64,000 nt of DNA from Trichobilharzia regenti (lineage: Eukaryota; Platyhelminthes; Trematoda; Strigeidida; Schistosomatidae). The stretch is taken from assembly GCA_944472135.2 (NCBI GenBank), contig OX235263.1:1657517-1721516 (forward strand), written 5' to 3'. Below the pieces are notes generated by a model. It worked only from the letters and a program-made list of their open reading frames with translations. It was not told the DNA's origin and made no database searches. Position 1 is the first letter of the stretch, and every line of letters starts with the position of its first letter. Shown one piece after another: positions 22,166 through 34,900 of this stretch. The translations under genes and the position numbers were made by a program.

Positions 22166-22261
22166 CTCAGTGAGTGGCTCAAACCTATATCAGCTACCAG
22201 TGCTTGACAAAGAAGATGATAGCATACGTAAAATATCTCCAAACCTTCTCAATCCATGCAT

Positions 22262-22840
22262 AACAAACTTTGATAATATTAGATGGTTGGAAGTAATTGG
22301 TCGCATAAAGCCTTGTCTGACCTAGGTTTCGTACTAGTTGGCACTCATCAGCAAGGCAAGTCTAGAACCTTGAAGGGACTCATGTCTCTTGTGAGATTCG
22401 GACCCGCGTCACCTGCGGTCTGACTGATAGAATTTATTCTGCACTAAACAAAGGACTAGACACATAACACTAATTACAAGTGTCCAAAGTATCCACTACA
22501 GTCCTACAGGAGGTCAATCAAGAGCCAGCCAGAATAGCTCAGTGGTAGCGTCTCTGATTACAGCTCTCACTGGGTGACACGGGTTCGAATCTCAGAAGGA
22601 ATATGAGTTCCTTCAAGGTTCCACATACACCTTGCTGACCAGTGCCAACTAGCACGAAACCTAGTTCGGGCAAGTCTTCCTGCTTATAGTGTCCAACCAT
22701 CTAATATCATCAATGTTCACCGTGATGGCGAGCTACCTAGAATGGTGACCACATTGCAAACCTGGCTGACTGATAGAATTCAGTCTGCACTAAAGAGAGG
22801 ACTAGACACATCACACTAGCTACTAGTGTCCAATCAAAAA
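22262..22840. repeat. Inverted pair of SINE-gamma copies
   Basis: A minus-strand partial copy (22262-22420) and a plus-strand copy (22515-22715) form an inverted repeat with ends ATATTAGATGGTTGG and CCAACCATCTAATAT. The plus copy has A box TAGCTCAGTGG and B box GGTTCGAATCTC. The leader GAATT...CTGCACTAAA recurs at 22432 and 22776, flanking the plus copy directly. Confidence 0.78.
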
Positions 22841-23550
22841 TAACAAACTTTTATCCAACGATATTCATACACTTTTCAAGTTCTTTCACAAAAACGCATA
22901 ACTCATGTGTAGTAAGAAGCAAAAAAGAAAATAAATCAATGAAATAAATGTCAGTTTTATTATTTATTTGCTAACAAAATAATGGCATTCTGTACTATGT
23001 CATCTTAAGTTATCTTTTAATATACTCACATGAAAATAAGTGAGAGAAATAAAGTCAGTAGTTTTAAAGGCAAAAGAAAGCGAAAATATTATTCTGTTTG
23101 TAAATTAATAATAAAAAATAAGCTTAATCTAAAGCTGATATTCATCATCTGAACGGAAAAGCAAAAGAAATAATAAATTAAAATATCACAGAAATAAAAT
23201 AAGAAAGACATAAATCATCTTTGGCGCTATTTTTTTAAATGATCGAGGTCATGATAAGTGATATAAATGACTTTGTTTAAATTAATCAAAAAGTGTTTAA
23301 CTGTGAAATTTAAAAAAATGGGTAATTAGTTATTCTCTACTTCTTTTTTAGGAAAGATATTTTTGAGCTAAATATTTTGCTTTTGTATATTCTCCATAAC
23401 TTGAATATGGATGAGCGCATACTTCTAAATCACGTGTTGCATTACCAAAGTTTTGTCCAATTTGAAATTTATAACCTATTCACATCAAAGCAGAAATTAA
23501 AACAAATCATAAGAATTAAATTGAATCGAATTATATCGCCTCTAAGTGAC
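22841..23550. other. No recognised feature
   Basis: Very AT-rich, with no coding signal or repeat that I recognise. Confidence 0.4.
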
Positions 23551-23551
23551 T

Positions 23552-25005
23552 GGCCGACTGGTTTTAACATAGAAATTCGCATAGATGTGCGGCAGTTCGA
23601 GTTGTCACACTCCCTTCATGTACCACACAAACCAAAAGAAAAGAGTAGAGGCACATTTAAAAGAGAGACAATAAATAGAAGTGTGAGTGAGGAAACAAGA
23701 ACAGTAATATGGAGGAACAATAGAGTTTTATGGGATATGACAAATCACAACAAAGAGTGAATGCATTTGCGCCATCTTTGAGAACGATTGTGAATCATAT
23801 AACCAATTGTCTTCATCCTTCATTGGTTTTTACCACCCCGAGACCCCAATTATAGAGACAGTCTACACCTTCCTAAACTAACTGTTATGGATTTTATTGG
23901 CTGATGAAGCCGTGTTGGTTTTGGTTTGACCAGCACTAGCTCTTTTCCAACCTGACCCATCCTATATCAGCTAACATTGCTCGTTGAGGAAGGCGATGGC
24001 TAGGCGTGCGCAACATATGTCCCAACCATCTCAATCGATGCAGCTGCTTCACAACCTCGTCGATTGGTTTCCCCTCCTTACCTACTACTCGACCGAAGCC
24101 TAACATCAACATTACTCATCTCATTATGCCACATAACATGAGAGATAGAACACAGACACCTAGGATGAAAGACGGCTAGCGAACGTTTACATGTCTTCCA
24201 CTTTCAACGGCTGCCACGTCTCTCTGACAGTCGTGAGGGAAGATTAAATGAACTGCTGCGCAGTGCAGACATCATTTGAGTGATACCCCCCTAGATACTA
24301 CGTCTACGCCAGAGATAATACAGATTGACAAATGCCACACTTGTCTTCTGTATTCGTGGTAAGATTTCGTCAGCGATCAACTCGCTGGAGCTGCTAATGC
24401 AACTCCCTAAATAAATGAAGTGGTCGACAAGCTCAGCCACCATTCCACCCCCTATCTTTAAGCTTGGAGGCGATGTAGTTCACTACTCTAACATCATCTT
24501 ACATTTGAGAGGAGCGAATCGCATGTCAAACATCCGAAGATTGCTGCTGCTCGAGGTGTTCAGAAGAGTCAACTACATTTTGTCAGCATCTTCATCTTGG
24601 AGAGAAGACCATGTCAATGAAATTATTATTCCCTGATGGTAGAAAGTCAATCCTTAATTAGGGTTAGACCCATTAGTACAACTATGATGAAGTTAAACAG
24701 GAATTGGAACAGTGAACATTACTGACGGACACCACTGGTTGTCACCATTTCAGATGACAATTGTACGTAGGCTCTCCCTGGCTAGCTCCATGAGTTCTAG
24801 TAGAATGTCTTCATCAGCCCGATGTACTTCCTTAGCTTTCTCTTCACAGGCAAACACCACCACAGTATCTCTCAGTCAACGGAAACAAATGTCACTTTGA
24901 GGTCAAGAAATATGACGGTTGCTGGACGCCAGTAAGTATGCCTATGTTCTAGAATCTGGCGGAGGTTGAGGATATAATCAACACACTATATCCGCTCTAC
25001 GAAAT
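23552..25005 (-). mobile_element. RTE copy, decayed, 3' two-thirds
   Basis: Minus-strand match to the RTE from 3' UTR (GATGTGCGGCAGTTCGAGTT near 23586) through the C-terminal domain and RT to about the ILEHRH block. Many stops and small indels; clearly older than 25820-26713. Confidence 0.82.
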
Positions 25006-25808
25006 CAGAATAGTTTTACTGATGCATTTACACCTTCTGTGGATCAGATGATCAGTGCACGCACTCAAAGATAAATAAACACCCGCAGAGATATGGAGTA
25101 AGAATGGCTACTTCCAAAAATTTGGTCGTCAGTCATTAAAAATATCAGCACAATGTTTGTTTCGACTACTTAATTGTTTACTGACAATTTGTTTATTACT
25201 TTTCTTGAGGATGGAAGATGTTTTGTTAAGTGTTTTCAAAAACAATCTTGAGAAACTTAATGCTTTCTTCTGTTTCATTTTTTAGTGAAGTTCGGAGTTT
25301 GATTTTTGTTATAAATAGTATCTAACCACTGACTCTTAAGTGATGATCACCTTCTAGTGTGACCTTAGGTAGGTGAACAAAGACTTAATTCAGTAGTCTC
25401 ATGCTTTGTTTCCATGGTTACATCACTTCTAACTCTCTCCTATTTAGCCTAATTTTACTTTAGACAAAAGCACTTGTTAAAGTAGCCAATGACTAGACAG
25501 GAGATACATATCTTCTCTCATACATCTCAGACAATGGGAATTCATCACTATATCAAACGAATTTTAAGTTAAAAGAATAACTAGGCAGTTTGAAAAATGT
25601 TTCAGTTTCAATTAATATTAAATGAGTACCAATATCTGTTTCCGAGAAGACAGGGATATGGAAATGTTTCCCAGAGGCCCTAATTATCCAGCCTGGCTGT
25701 TAATCTGTTTTTGTCTGTCTTTCCATTTATCTCATAAAACGAACTACAACTATAGATATTTATTCACTGAAATCGACCCTGAATGGAAGGCGACGAGCTG
25801 AGTCTCAG
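25006..25808. other. No recognised feature
   Basis: AT-rich spacer between two RTE copies; no supported gene. Confidence 0.35.
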
Positions 25809-25819
25809 CATGTAATATG

Positions 25820-26713
25820 TCTGTCTGTCTGTCTGTTTTCGACATAGAACTTTGCACAAATGTGCGGAAGTTCAAGTCGCCACACTCCGTGTAGCACGCG
25901 AAGGAAGAGAAGAAAGTACAAGAAAAGCATAATAGAAACAGTGAGCAGAGGTGTGAGACAAAGGAGTAATAAAGAAAAACAAAACAGTTTCATTGGAGAT
26001 CATAAGTCACAGGGAGTGGATGCATCTGCGCCACTGAGAACGATGAGTTTGAGCCATGTCACCAATTGTTGCCAACCATAGATTTTTACCGTCCCGAGGA
26101 CCCCAGCCTGGAAGTTTACACCTTCCTACGTGGCTTAGACCAACTGTTGTGGATTTCATTGACTGATGCCAAGTTTTTATTTGACCGCCGCTAGCTTTTT
26201 TCCAGCCTGACCCTATATCCGCTAACATTGCTCGTCGAGGGAGGCGATGGCTTGGCATACGTAACACATGTCCTAACCATCTCAGTCTTTGTAACTTCAC
26301 GACTTCGTCGATTGATTTCCCTGTTTACCTAGAACTCTACGCCTAACCTCCATGTTGCTCACCTTATTATGCCACTTTACACGGGAAATAGAGCGCAGGC
26401 ACCTATGAACAAAGACAGCTAGTCTTTTCATGTCTTCCACTCTGAGTGGCCAGGTCTCACAACCATAAAGGAGGACGGAGCGGACTGATGAGCAGTACAC
26501 CCGCCCTTTGGTCGATAGTCGAACATCTCGTCTACGCCAGAGTCGGCGTAAACTGGCAAATGCGAAACGAGCCCCCTGTATTCGTGCTGAGATTTCGTCA
26601 GAGATCAGCCCGTTGGGGCTGATGGTACTTCCCAAATAAGTGAAGCGGTCAACGTGCTCCACCACTTCACTTCCTATTTTTAAACTAGGCTTCGATGTAG
26701 TCCAGCCCTGTAA
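25820..26713 (-). mobile_element. Young 5'-truncated RTE insertion
   Basis: Minus strand. 3' tail (CTGT)n at 25820; the body encodes SKPSLKIGSEVVEHVDRFTY, RVYCSSVRSVLLYGCETWPL and [19 protein letters not shown]. One frameshift, near 26300, separates two otherwise open frames. Flanked by an 11-bp target duplication, CATGTAATATG, at 25809-25819 and 26714-26724. Very similar to the nested copy at 5777-7000. Confidence 0.93.
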
Positions 26714-26734
26714 CATGTAATATGGAAGAGATCA

Positions 26735-26880
26735 TGCAAAGAGGGAGACATGAAAACTTGTAGGCTCCCCAATGGAACCAGCTAAAAGTGATTCTCAGAG
26801 AATCAAGTGTGAAGTAAGGAAAATGTAACGCCAAGGCCTTATGTCCCACTAGAAATACAAAGAATGAATTAGGACAATCG
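26735..26880 (+). mobile_element. LINE2 3'-end fragment
   Basis: Ends CCTTATGTCCCACTAGAAAT, a diverged LINE2 3' terminus. Confidence 0.55.
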
Positions 26881-27177
26881 TGTATATTCAATTATTTCGT
26901 ATGGAACAGGATGTTTGAAGGATTCCTAGTGGATAGTGTGAACACCGGATAAAAAAAATAGATGACTTTATTCATTTACAGTTGTATATCGAGTACCAAA
27001 CACTCTGACTAAGGGCACATAGTTACGTCTCCTAGCTACAGCTGAAGCTATCGAGACTAATAAAAAGGAACCTGACCAATATATGTCTGTCTACCCTGGC
27101 CTACTATAAGGTCATTAGGGACACAATCATCTCATATTTTGTTTGTAGCGATTTCATTTATTTCAAGTCTTATCAAG

Positions 27178-27440
27178 GATTGATATCAGTTAGAGAAACA
27201 TTAAAAATAACCAAGGACTCCTAGACAGCCGTTTCGTCAGCCTAGTCTGGGACACATCATCAGTATACACCAACTGGGTGTCGAACTCAGGGCCTTCTGG
27301 TTACAAGACAAGCTAGTAGACTATTCAGCCCAATAGGACTCGAGTCAATGACCAACCCATGAATTTTAAATTCTACCGACTCGTGATTTTAGTGCGACCG
27401 GCATCCAGAGTTATCGGTGAGCATTTGTCCTCATTCCGGA
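27178..27440 (-). repeat. SINE-delta copy with hammerhead-like core
   Basis: Minus strand. The family end GATTGATATCAGTTAGAGAA lies at 27179-27198. The tRNA-like part includes GGTGTCGAACTCAGGGCC, a B-box complement, and the Cys/Leu-type head complement AGTAGACTATTCAGCCC. A CUGAUGA...GAAA arrangement lies between, listed separately. Confidence 0.8.
27222..27264 (-). ncRNA. Hammerhead-like core in SINE-delta
   Basis: The minus strand reads CTGATGA (27257-27263), a stem-II-like GTCCC...GGCTGAC, GAAAC (27231-27235), then GGCTGTC before TAGGAG. The core bases are present; stem I pairing is poor. Confidence 0.45.
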
Positions 27441-28145
27441 CTGAGTTCTATCATAAAATTTTCTTATTCTTTCCCACCTAGTTTACTTTACTTCATTATT
27501 AATTAGCCTTATTATTTTCTTTACTTTTGTGACATAACTAAGCTAATCGTGTCTCTGTTTTATCACTACACATGATATCTGTCATCCCTTTCGCTTTATG
27601 TCCAGTCTTCCTCATTCTGTTTGTATGCATTTTGCGGTAATCATATTTCTTTCACACCACTGAATAGAAGTTACAACTGCAATCCATGTACCCCATTACA
27701 GTTACTGAATAGAATTTCAGCCTGCCTTTAGTGACTATTTGTATTCTAATATTTTCATGGATTTAAAACTGTACATCCAGAGGAGATTGTTATCGGAAAC
27801 AATTGTTCTGTCAAAATCATTTTGTCATGATTCCTTTACTATTTTTATAAGCACACTTCGATTAGGTTTTGAACAAATAATTTATTCTAGAACCGTATCA
27901 AACTGAAATTCTAATTATATTGCTAAAACATTTGTTGGACTGCAAGTGGTGAACAATACGAATAGAAGTAAATCCATACTGCGGTGGTACACTACGCCTC
28001 TTTGTTCAATGAAGAGTTACACATTGAGGAGATCTGAGCATCAAGTCTATGAGAAATTTCCCGTTGACTGATTGGATTGTAATGTTCAGCCTCTTTTGAT
28101 ATGTTGATTCAATAGGCAGATGCTAAGACGACGGATGATTACTTG
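27441..28145. other. No recognised feature
   Basis: AT-rich; no coding or repeat assignment. Confidence 0.35.
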
Positions 28146-28335
28146 ACTTGAATTAATCTGGTGGTTAATGGCTGTCAACGGAATCCAGGACGCATATTTC
28201 GTGTCATTTGGGATTCGCCATTTTGGTGTAACTGCATTCTTCAGTAAGTGATGTTACTCCCACTCTGACTCGAACCCAGTACTCATCGTACCAGATGTCA
28301 GAGCGTTATCCACTAAACCACTTTGGCAACAGGAG
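28146..28335 (-). repeat. SM-alpha-like SINE copy
   Basis: Minus-strand head: TGGTTTAGTGGATAACGCTC (A box) and GGGTTCGAGTC (B box). The distal part contains CGTCCTGGATTCCGTTGACA, matching the hammerhead substrate region of schistosome SM-alpha repeats. The CUGAUGA equivalent is mutated (AAAATGG). Confidence 0.8.
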
Positions 28336-28344
28336 CCACATCTT

Positions 28345-29860
28345 GTAGAAAGAGCTGGTCCCACAAGTGCCTATAATCTCTCACCTTCTCCTCTATGTCA
28401 CCCTCAGATGGTCCACTTGTTAACCATTCACCTTCCACCTGAGCAATCGCCTGGCGCACGATGTCACCCTGACGGTGTTCTCAGAGTGTGGTCAATCCAT
28501 CTCCATTTTTTTTCTATATATTTGTTGAGTAGTCGATGTTTGCTTGCTTGCTAATTCTTTCTAACTAGCAATCAGATCTTCAGTATGTAGCCAGAGAAGT
28601 CAGCTGTTGATAAACGTTTATCACACACACACACACACACAGCCTGTTCTTAGTACCTTTCATGACACACCAAGTTTCTGACCTATACAAAAGAAAAGGT
28701 TGACTTAACATTGGTCTAGGAAATCCGAATTTTGTTGTGTTATGCTGAGTGCAGAAGATTTCTAAACTGATGAAACTTTGCATCGCCTTTCCAATCTCGG
28801 CTTTGACTTCTTTGTCTGTTCCAGATTTAATTTAAATAAAATGCTCCCTAGTTAAATGAAGAAGAAGAAAGAAACCCCTTTCAGATTTATTTCGTTAAAT
28901 GGTAATTGATACATCTTCTTGTTTTTAATGTTGGTTGGTTATCTCCATCACCTCTATCCTCTCTCTCTCTCTCCCTCTGTTCACCTGAAATCCTGTCTTC
29001 ACTGTCTGCTTCTTCTGCCAGTTGGTTAGTTTTCGCCCACAAGTCTTCGAGCATGCATGACATCAAACATAAATCATCCATGCACGAGATCCAAATCTTC
29101 TTAAGTCTTCTTATCAGTCAAACGCATTCCTGTCTCCTCGCCCCCCCCCAGTGCACAGTCTGACGCATAATCCAGTCAGTCCACCACATCTAAGAATATC
29201 ATCAATGATAATGTAACAACAGACGACAAGGGCCAGGCAACAGATCGTTTTATTATGAAAATCAACACGTATTTATATATACTTCACATACATTATTATA
29301 GCTTATGCAAGTAGACAAGCTCAGCCATCTGATTGGTTGTTTATCAGAAGTTAAGCAGACAAACGCAGGCTTCTGATTGGTTGTTTCGGGATTCCTCGAA
29401 AAATAGAGTTCTCTATCTGCGAATCATATTTTGCCACGTTAAGTCTGTTGTGATTGGTTGTTGAATCAGCCTTGTACATATTTTCTCACGGCCTGTTCTC
29501 ACCACAATAATAGGCAGGCAGCCTTGTCTTACTCCTGTCGCCACTTCTAAAGCCTCTCTGAGTTTTCCAGTGTGGATCACTTGACATTTGGAAGTGTCAT
29601 ATAGAATTTTGAATGAGGTTGATAAAGACCTGGTGTACTGAAATCCATAGTGTTGCAGTAGTTTCCAAATAATTTGCGGTAACTGCTGTCGAAGGCCTTT
29701 ACACAGTCGATGAAATTGAGGTACATTGAGATTTGACCGCCATTAAGAGCTGTCTGTCATCCTACGCCTATTTCACTGATGTTTAGAGCCACAATGTGGT
29801 CTGCACGTGATTTTCTCTTCCTGAATCCAGCTTGTTCTGGGCGGAATTCTGAATATATGT
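28345..29860 (-). mobile_element. LINE2 copy: RT to C-terminus, split by a solo LTR
   Basis: Minus strand. The RT region (29860-29510) encodes PEQAGFRKRKSRADHIVALN and NFIDCVKAFDS. After the solo LTR (29212-29506) it resumes with DWIMRQT-like codons and MDDLCLMSCMLEDLWAKTNQ, the FADDLxLLS region. It then passes (CT)n and (CA)n microsatellites near 28960 and 28625 and ends in decayed C-terminal sequence. The frame is broken throughout. Confidence 0.78.
29212..29506 (-). mobile_element. Solo LTR (4-bp duplication family)
   Basis: 295 bp, TGTAACAACAG...CTCACCACA in plus orientation (element sense is minus). Flanked by ATAA at 29208-29211 and 29507-29510. Closely matches the two LTRs at 61073 and 61790. 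Contains three TGATTGGTTG motifs. No internal region, so it is a recombination product. Confidence 0.93.
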
Positions 29861-29896
29861 ATAGCTGATATGTATCCATATATATATATATATATA

Positions 29897-30285
29897 TGTG
29901 TATGGTGGTCTCTCTTTCTGTTGCTCTCTTAGTCTGTGACCATTTCACTTTGATGAACCTGTTTACTTTAACAATGTATATTCCCCTTATAGTATATATA
30001 ATATGCGTGTTCGTTGAAATGTCTGCTATATTTTGCTATGTATATATGGATCGATACTCCATTACAATTAGCCAATCATGTTAAGACTATCTATTGGTTG
30101 TTCACACACTTGTTCGGACATACATATATATTTTTGCTCTCACACTCTTGTGTGACTTTGATTCTCCTAGTGTTTTGGAAAATAGAAGTATCATCGCAAA
30201 CCTAGTGGTCTTCTGATTTCCGTCTTTCTTGCGTCAGGACTATTAAATTCTCGACTAGTACATAACAATAATTTGGTGACGAGTA
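29897..30285 (+). mobile_element. Probable LTR fragment with primer-binding-like site
   Basis: Begins TGTGTATGG after a (TA)n run and ends GTACATAACA, followed by ATAATTTGGTGACGAG, which resembles a gypsy primer-binding site. No pair was found in the window. Confidence 0.4.
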
Positions 30286-30311
30286 CATAATAATAGCACT
30301 TTCAATAGTTG

Positions 30312-30740
30312 GTTTGTAAGGATTAGATTTTTTTACGAGTTGATCACGAATTGATATCAGTTAGAGAACCACTGGAAAACTTGAACTGGAGTACTGGATA
30401 GCTGTTTCATCCCACTTTGAGAATCATTGGCAGTTCGCACCCACTAAAGTTCGAACCCAGGATCTTCCGGTTACAACACAAGCTCGTTAGTGGTCGTGCT
30501 AAATCGCGAGTTGGTAGAAGTTAGAATTCACACACTGGTCATTTAATCGGATCCCAGTGGCTGAATGGTATAGGAGCTTGCCCGTAACCTGAAGGTCCTG
30601 AGTCCGAACCACGGCGGTGGGTGCGTTCTGCCAACGCTTCCGAAACTAGGATGAAACAGCTGTCCAGTACTCCTGACTGGTTTTCAATGGTTCTCTAACT
30701 GATATCAATCCGTGATCAACTCGAATAAAATATATATAAC
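30312..30740. repeat. Head-to-head pair of SINE-delta copies
   Basis: Minus copy 30312-30535 and plus copy 30545-30740, heads facing. The plus head has CCCAGTGGCTGAATGG (A-box-like) and CTGAGTCCGAACCAC (B-box-like). Both distal ends show the ATCACGG/GATTGATATC terminus. The hammerhead-like region is present in both, but the CUGAUGA position reads CCAATGA (minus copy) or CCAACGC (plus copy). Confidence 0.85.
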
Positions 30741-31189
30741 AGTTATAGAATATAAAGTTTAGTAGAAATCACTTCGTGTAATACATCCGACGAAACATCA
30801 CATATAAAAGGTAAAAAGAGAGATTTTTTCAACGTATACTAAAGTGAAATACACATCAGAAGTCTTTTGCGAAATTAAACTTTTGAACAATAGAAATTGA
30901 TGCGCTATTTACAATTCAAAATGATTGACTGTTAAAAGGATGATTGACAAGAATTTTCAACTTTTGAGTTTAACTTTTAAGTACACAAATCTGTCAAGTG
31001 TTTTTCCTTTCCACTTGTGTTTTTACTTTTATTTCACACTTTTAGAAACTTGTTAGTTTTTATTTCTAATGTGAACTAGTCATCTGAGCAATCTTTTTTA
31101 ACTCGAAAAGTACTCAAACTCATGAATCAGTCTGACGAATTTCTATGATTATCACATGACTTTTTGTAAGTGATAACGTGTCATTTGAT
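30741..31189. other. No recognised feature
   Basis: AT-rich; no supported gene or repeat. Confidence 0.35.
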
Positions 31190-31400
31190 TGTAAAATAAC
31201 AGCTATATTAAAAGTTATTTCTGAGTGATGTTGACTAGCAATGTGGGATCCAAAATACTCATTTCGTCCTATTTTGGACTTATCATCTGAGCCCACCTGC
31301 ATTTCCAGTAACTGGGTACACTAATACTCACCGGGAATGCAGATAATTCCAGAAGGAAATGCGCACCTACTGGATTCCACACGGCTAGTCGCCATCAACC
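31190..31400 (-). repeat. SM-alpha-like SINE fragments
   Basis: The minus strand reads CAGATGATAAGTCCAAAATA, GGACGAAATGAG and TTTTGGATCCCACATTGC: a diverged hammerhead region (CUGAUGA to CAGATGA). A further piece at 31365-31400 (ACTGGATTCCACACGGCTAG) is a second fragment. Confidence 0.65.
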
Positions 31401-31554
31401 CAAAATAACATCACATTAATCCTCAAACGTCATCGAAGCATTCGCACAAGTAGTCGACAAGTCAGCAGAGGAAGGCCATTTGAGTCATGCAGAATCAATT
31501 AACAGGAAATGCAGACTGACTTTAAAAAGACAAATAATATTGAAAGTTTAATTT

Positions 31555-31735
31555 GTGGATGGTGACTAGCAGTGGAATCCAGGATGTGCGTTTCTTCCTA
31601 TTTGGGATTCGTCATCCGGATGCACCTGCATTTCCCAGTGAGTTATGATGTTCCCACCGATGCGCGAATCCAGTTTCCATAGTTTCAAGGGCCAAAGCGT
31701 TATCTACTAGACCACTCGGCCCACCTCTTGTGCAA
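31555..31735 (-). repeat. SM-alpha-like SINE with degenerate hammerhead
   Basis: Minus-strand order: head GGCCGAGTGGTCTAGTAGAT (A box), GGATTCGCG (B box decayed), GAAATGCAGGTGC, then CGGATGA, ATCCCAAATAGGA, GAAAC and ACATCCTGGATTCCACTGC. This is the SM-alpha hammerhead layout (CUGAUGA, stem II with CAAAUA loop, GAAA, cleavage region CCUGGAUUCCACUGC) with one or more core changes. Confidence 0.85.
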
Positions 31736-31936
31736 CGCGTCATATTAAGCCGACATGTCAACCTGACACCGAGCACTTCGGTTCTATCAATTAACGGGAA
31801 AATCTAAAAAATTCAATTAAATATTGAAAGTTGTCACAAAGAAATACTGATTAACAGTAGAATTATGTCCATGTATTTTTAACAGGGATAAAGTTTTGAA
31901 ACAAGCCCCACATCCACAGAAGAATATTTTACTTAC

Positions 31937-34900
31937 CATGAATATGACCTTCATAGTCTGGTATCATACCCTCTTGACGGAATATACGTGAACTATGATA
32001 TTTACTGCTTGATGTAAGCGGATCTATCCTTGCCATTTGTGGTGATCTGAAAAAGTATTTAAAAACAATTAGAAATATTATAAATGATAAATTATTCATT
32101 TGATAAAAAGTGAGATAAGAAAGTCGTGAACTGTAATGGCATTTTTATACCGAGAAGAAATCACGAAAGGCAGAAGTATGACAAAAACATGTGCATCTCT
32201 GATTGTTGCCAGTATGCATACGAACGAGATAAAGAGATAAAACATAGCAACTATTATGTCATATTATATTATTATTAAGGGAAAAAATACATACAAACTG
32301 AGGGGGTGGTTATGGGGTCACCAACATCCCCGGTTGTAGCAGATATATTCATGGATAGGTGGAAAAACAGAGCGATTGAAACGTTCACCTCCCCCCACTC
32401 CAAAAGTATGGTGGAGGTATGCTGATGACACATTCACTGTACTTAGAACACAAGATATAGGTAGAGTTTTCGAACACATTAACTCAAAGGTGGAGGCAAT
32501 TCAATTCACTTATGAATTGGAAAGTCAGAAAGGGTAGCTTCCAATGTTACATTGTAGCATAAAAAGGAAAGAAGATGGGAAGTTAAACACACTAGTGTTT
32601 ACGGGAAACCCACACATTCAAACAGATATTTGGACTTCCGATCATCCCACTCAATCTATGTCAATGAAAATAGGATTTGGTGAAAGGTTCACGTGACAGA
32701 GCACAAAAACTAAGTATTACCAAGGAAAATCTAAGACAGGAAGTGATACATATGAGAGAAGCCTTGAAACTGAATAATTAGCGTGATAAATTAGTCAGAA
32801 AGTATGTAGGGAAATGTAGAAATAAAATAAATAATGATAGTAGTGAGAGTAATAATAATAATTATATTATTGACGACATGCATGTCTAAATATGCGCAAG
32901 ACAACACCAAAAACAGGTGATATAAATCATCAGTAGTACTTCTATACGAGGAAGAAACCTCGGAAACCTTACGCAGAATTCTAAACAAGGCAGGCAGGAA
33001 TAAAAGTGGCTGGCATTCAATCACCCACAAAATCAATTAGAAATAATCTTTATCGGTTAAAGGATCAATCCTGTGGAGCCTTCAAAACAAAACAATTTAG
33101 TTCATCTAATACCCTGCCTGCAATGATTATCAGGTCAATTACATAGGTCAAAGTAGAATAGGTGCAGTCAGACTAGCCAAGCATAGAAACCTGGCAAAAT
33201 CTAGATTAATTGTTCCATATAAGATTAGAAATCTAGAGAATAATTCAGCTATACCAGTCACTACTTGCAGCTAAACACAACGATACAATAGGATGAATAG
33301 GACGAGATGACAGTTTTGAAATCTAATGTAGCATCAGGGTGGAGAGAGACATTGATAACAGAAGCTTTGTTCATTGAATCGACTGCAAAAACATGTAATA
33401 GGAATGATTCAACACCTGTCCACCCAGATATCTGGAAAATTCTACTACCCCTACGACGACAAATGGGAGAGGACAAAGAAAACTATAAAACTCAAGTTTC
33501 GAAGTCGTGTTGTAACAACAGAAGACGTATTTATATAAATTTCACATACATTATTATAGCCTAGTCAAGTAGACAAACGCAGTCTTCTGATTGGTTGTTT
33601 TCGAGTTCCTCGGAAAGTGGAGCCATCTATCTGCGAATCATATTTGCCCACGTTTAAGTTTGCTGTGATTGGTTGTTGAAACAGCCTTGTTCATATTTTC
33701 TCACGGCCCATATTAGTGACCTAGACATTGACGTAGATTAATGTCAACCAATTGGCTAGCAGGCTGCTCTCAACATAGTGTGATTACAATTGATGGAATG
33801 ATTATGAACAATAATGAATTGTGTTCTAAACTGTGTCATCCTGTAAATAATACTGTCTCACTGTGTGATACATCTAATAAACAAACTAATATTGAATTAC
33901 TTACCACCACAGTCCCCAAGTTTTACACATATATTAATATAGCAATTATTAACTCACTAAGTTAGGTGTCTAATTGTTACACAGCTGAAGTGTGGCATAC
34001 AGCCTAGCTAACCTATATTTTATTGTTTCATGTCAAACACTAAAAGTCACCTTTTCTGTCAGAAATGTTGATTTGATATATAACACAATGATACAGTATT
34101 AATGATTGTAGATGAAGTTTGGAGCACTGTTTATTGTTCATAATCATATCAGTTGGTCTACATAGTATCCTAAATTGCTTTATATAGCCCCAATGATTCC
34201 TTTTTTTATTGCGGATTAAGGATAAATGTTGCGTCCTTTCGATTGCACACTGTTTAGTTTTGATTAGATGAACACAGATTCGGCGATTATTCTCTCTCTC
34301 TCCCTTCACCTATCCTACCACCCTATAGCGTGAATGCTTCATTAGGTTTTAGGGATGTTTCAACTAGAATTTCATTATGTTTGTCAATGACGATACATTC
34401 TGATACAATTCCACTTATGGTAATTGGATTAGGCAGGCGTAGGTACCTAGAAATTATGTTATTTTTTTTAAAATATCCTATGCGCAAAATACGATGTTTT
34501 ATAATTGTATAATCTTGGTTGAAATATCGTAAAAACCTAGAGAAACAGACTTGAGAAAGTCAAGAAACACACAAACTAGGAAATTCAAAAACTGTAGTGA
34601 ATGAAGCGAACGTCAGAGAAAATGATAAAGTTCACAACGATATTTCATCAACTGTCGATAGAATAAAGTGGACCAAGACGCGCTCATCAAGAGAAATGTG
34701 ACCTGCAGTGAGATAAAATTACTTGACAAAGGTTTAATCTTTTCAACATGACATTTAATCAACTAAAACCAGAGGATGTCATTCCTTAAACACACAAATA
34801 GATAAGACAACAACAGAAAGGGTCCTTTTACAATATTGATTAGCACTAAAGTGGTGAAAGGAATCGTAGTCAAACACACTTTCCTAAACCGGGAATACTG

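Noticed and set aside
28620..28642. (CA)n run as a regulatory element
   Set aside because: Simple microsatellite inside a decayed LINE2; no evidence of function.
33511..33777. Solo LTR paired with 29212-29506 as one element
   Set aside because: Each has its own 4-bp duplication, so they are separate insertions; the sequence between them holds unrelated elements.
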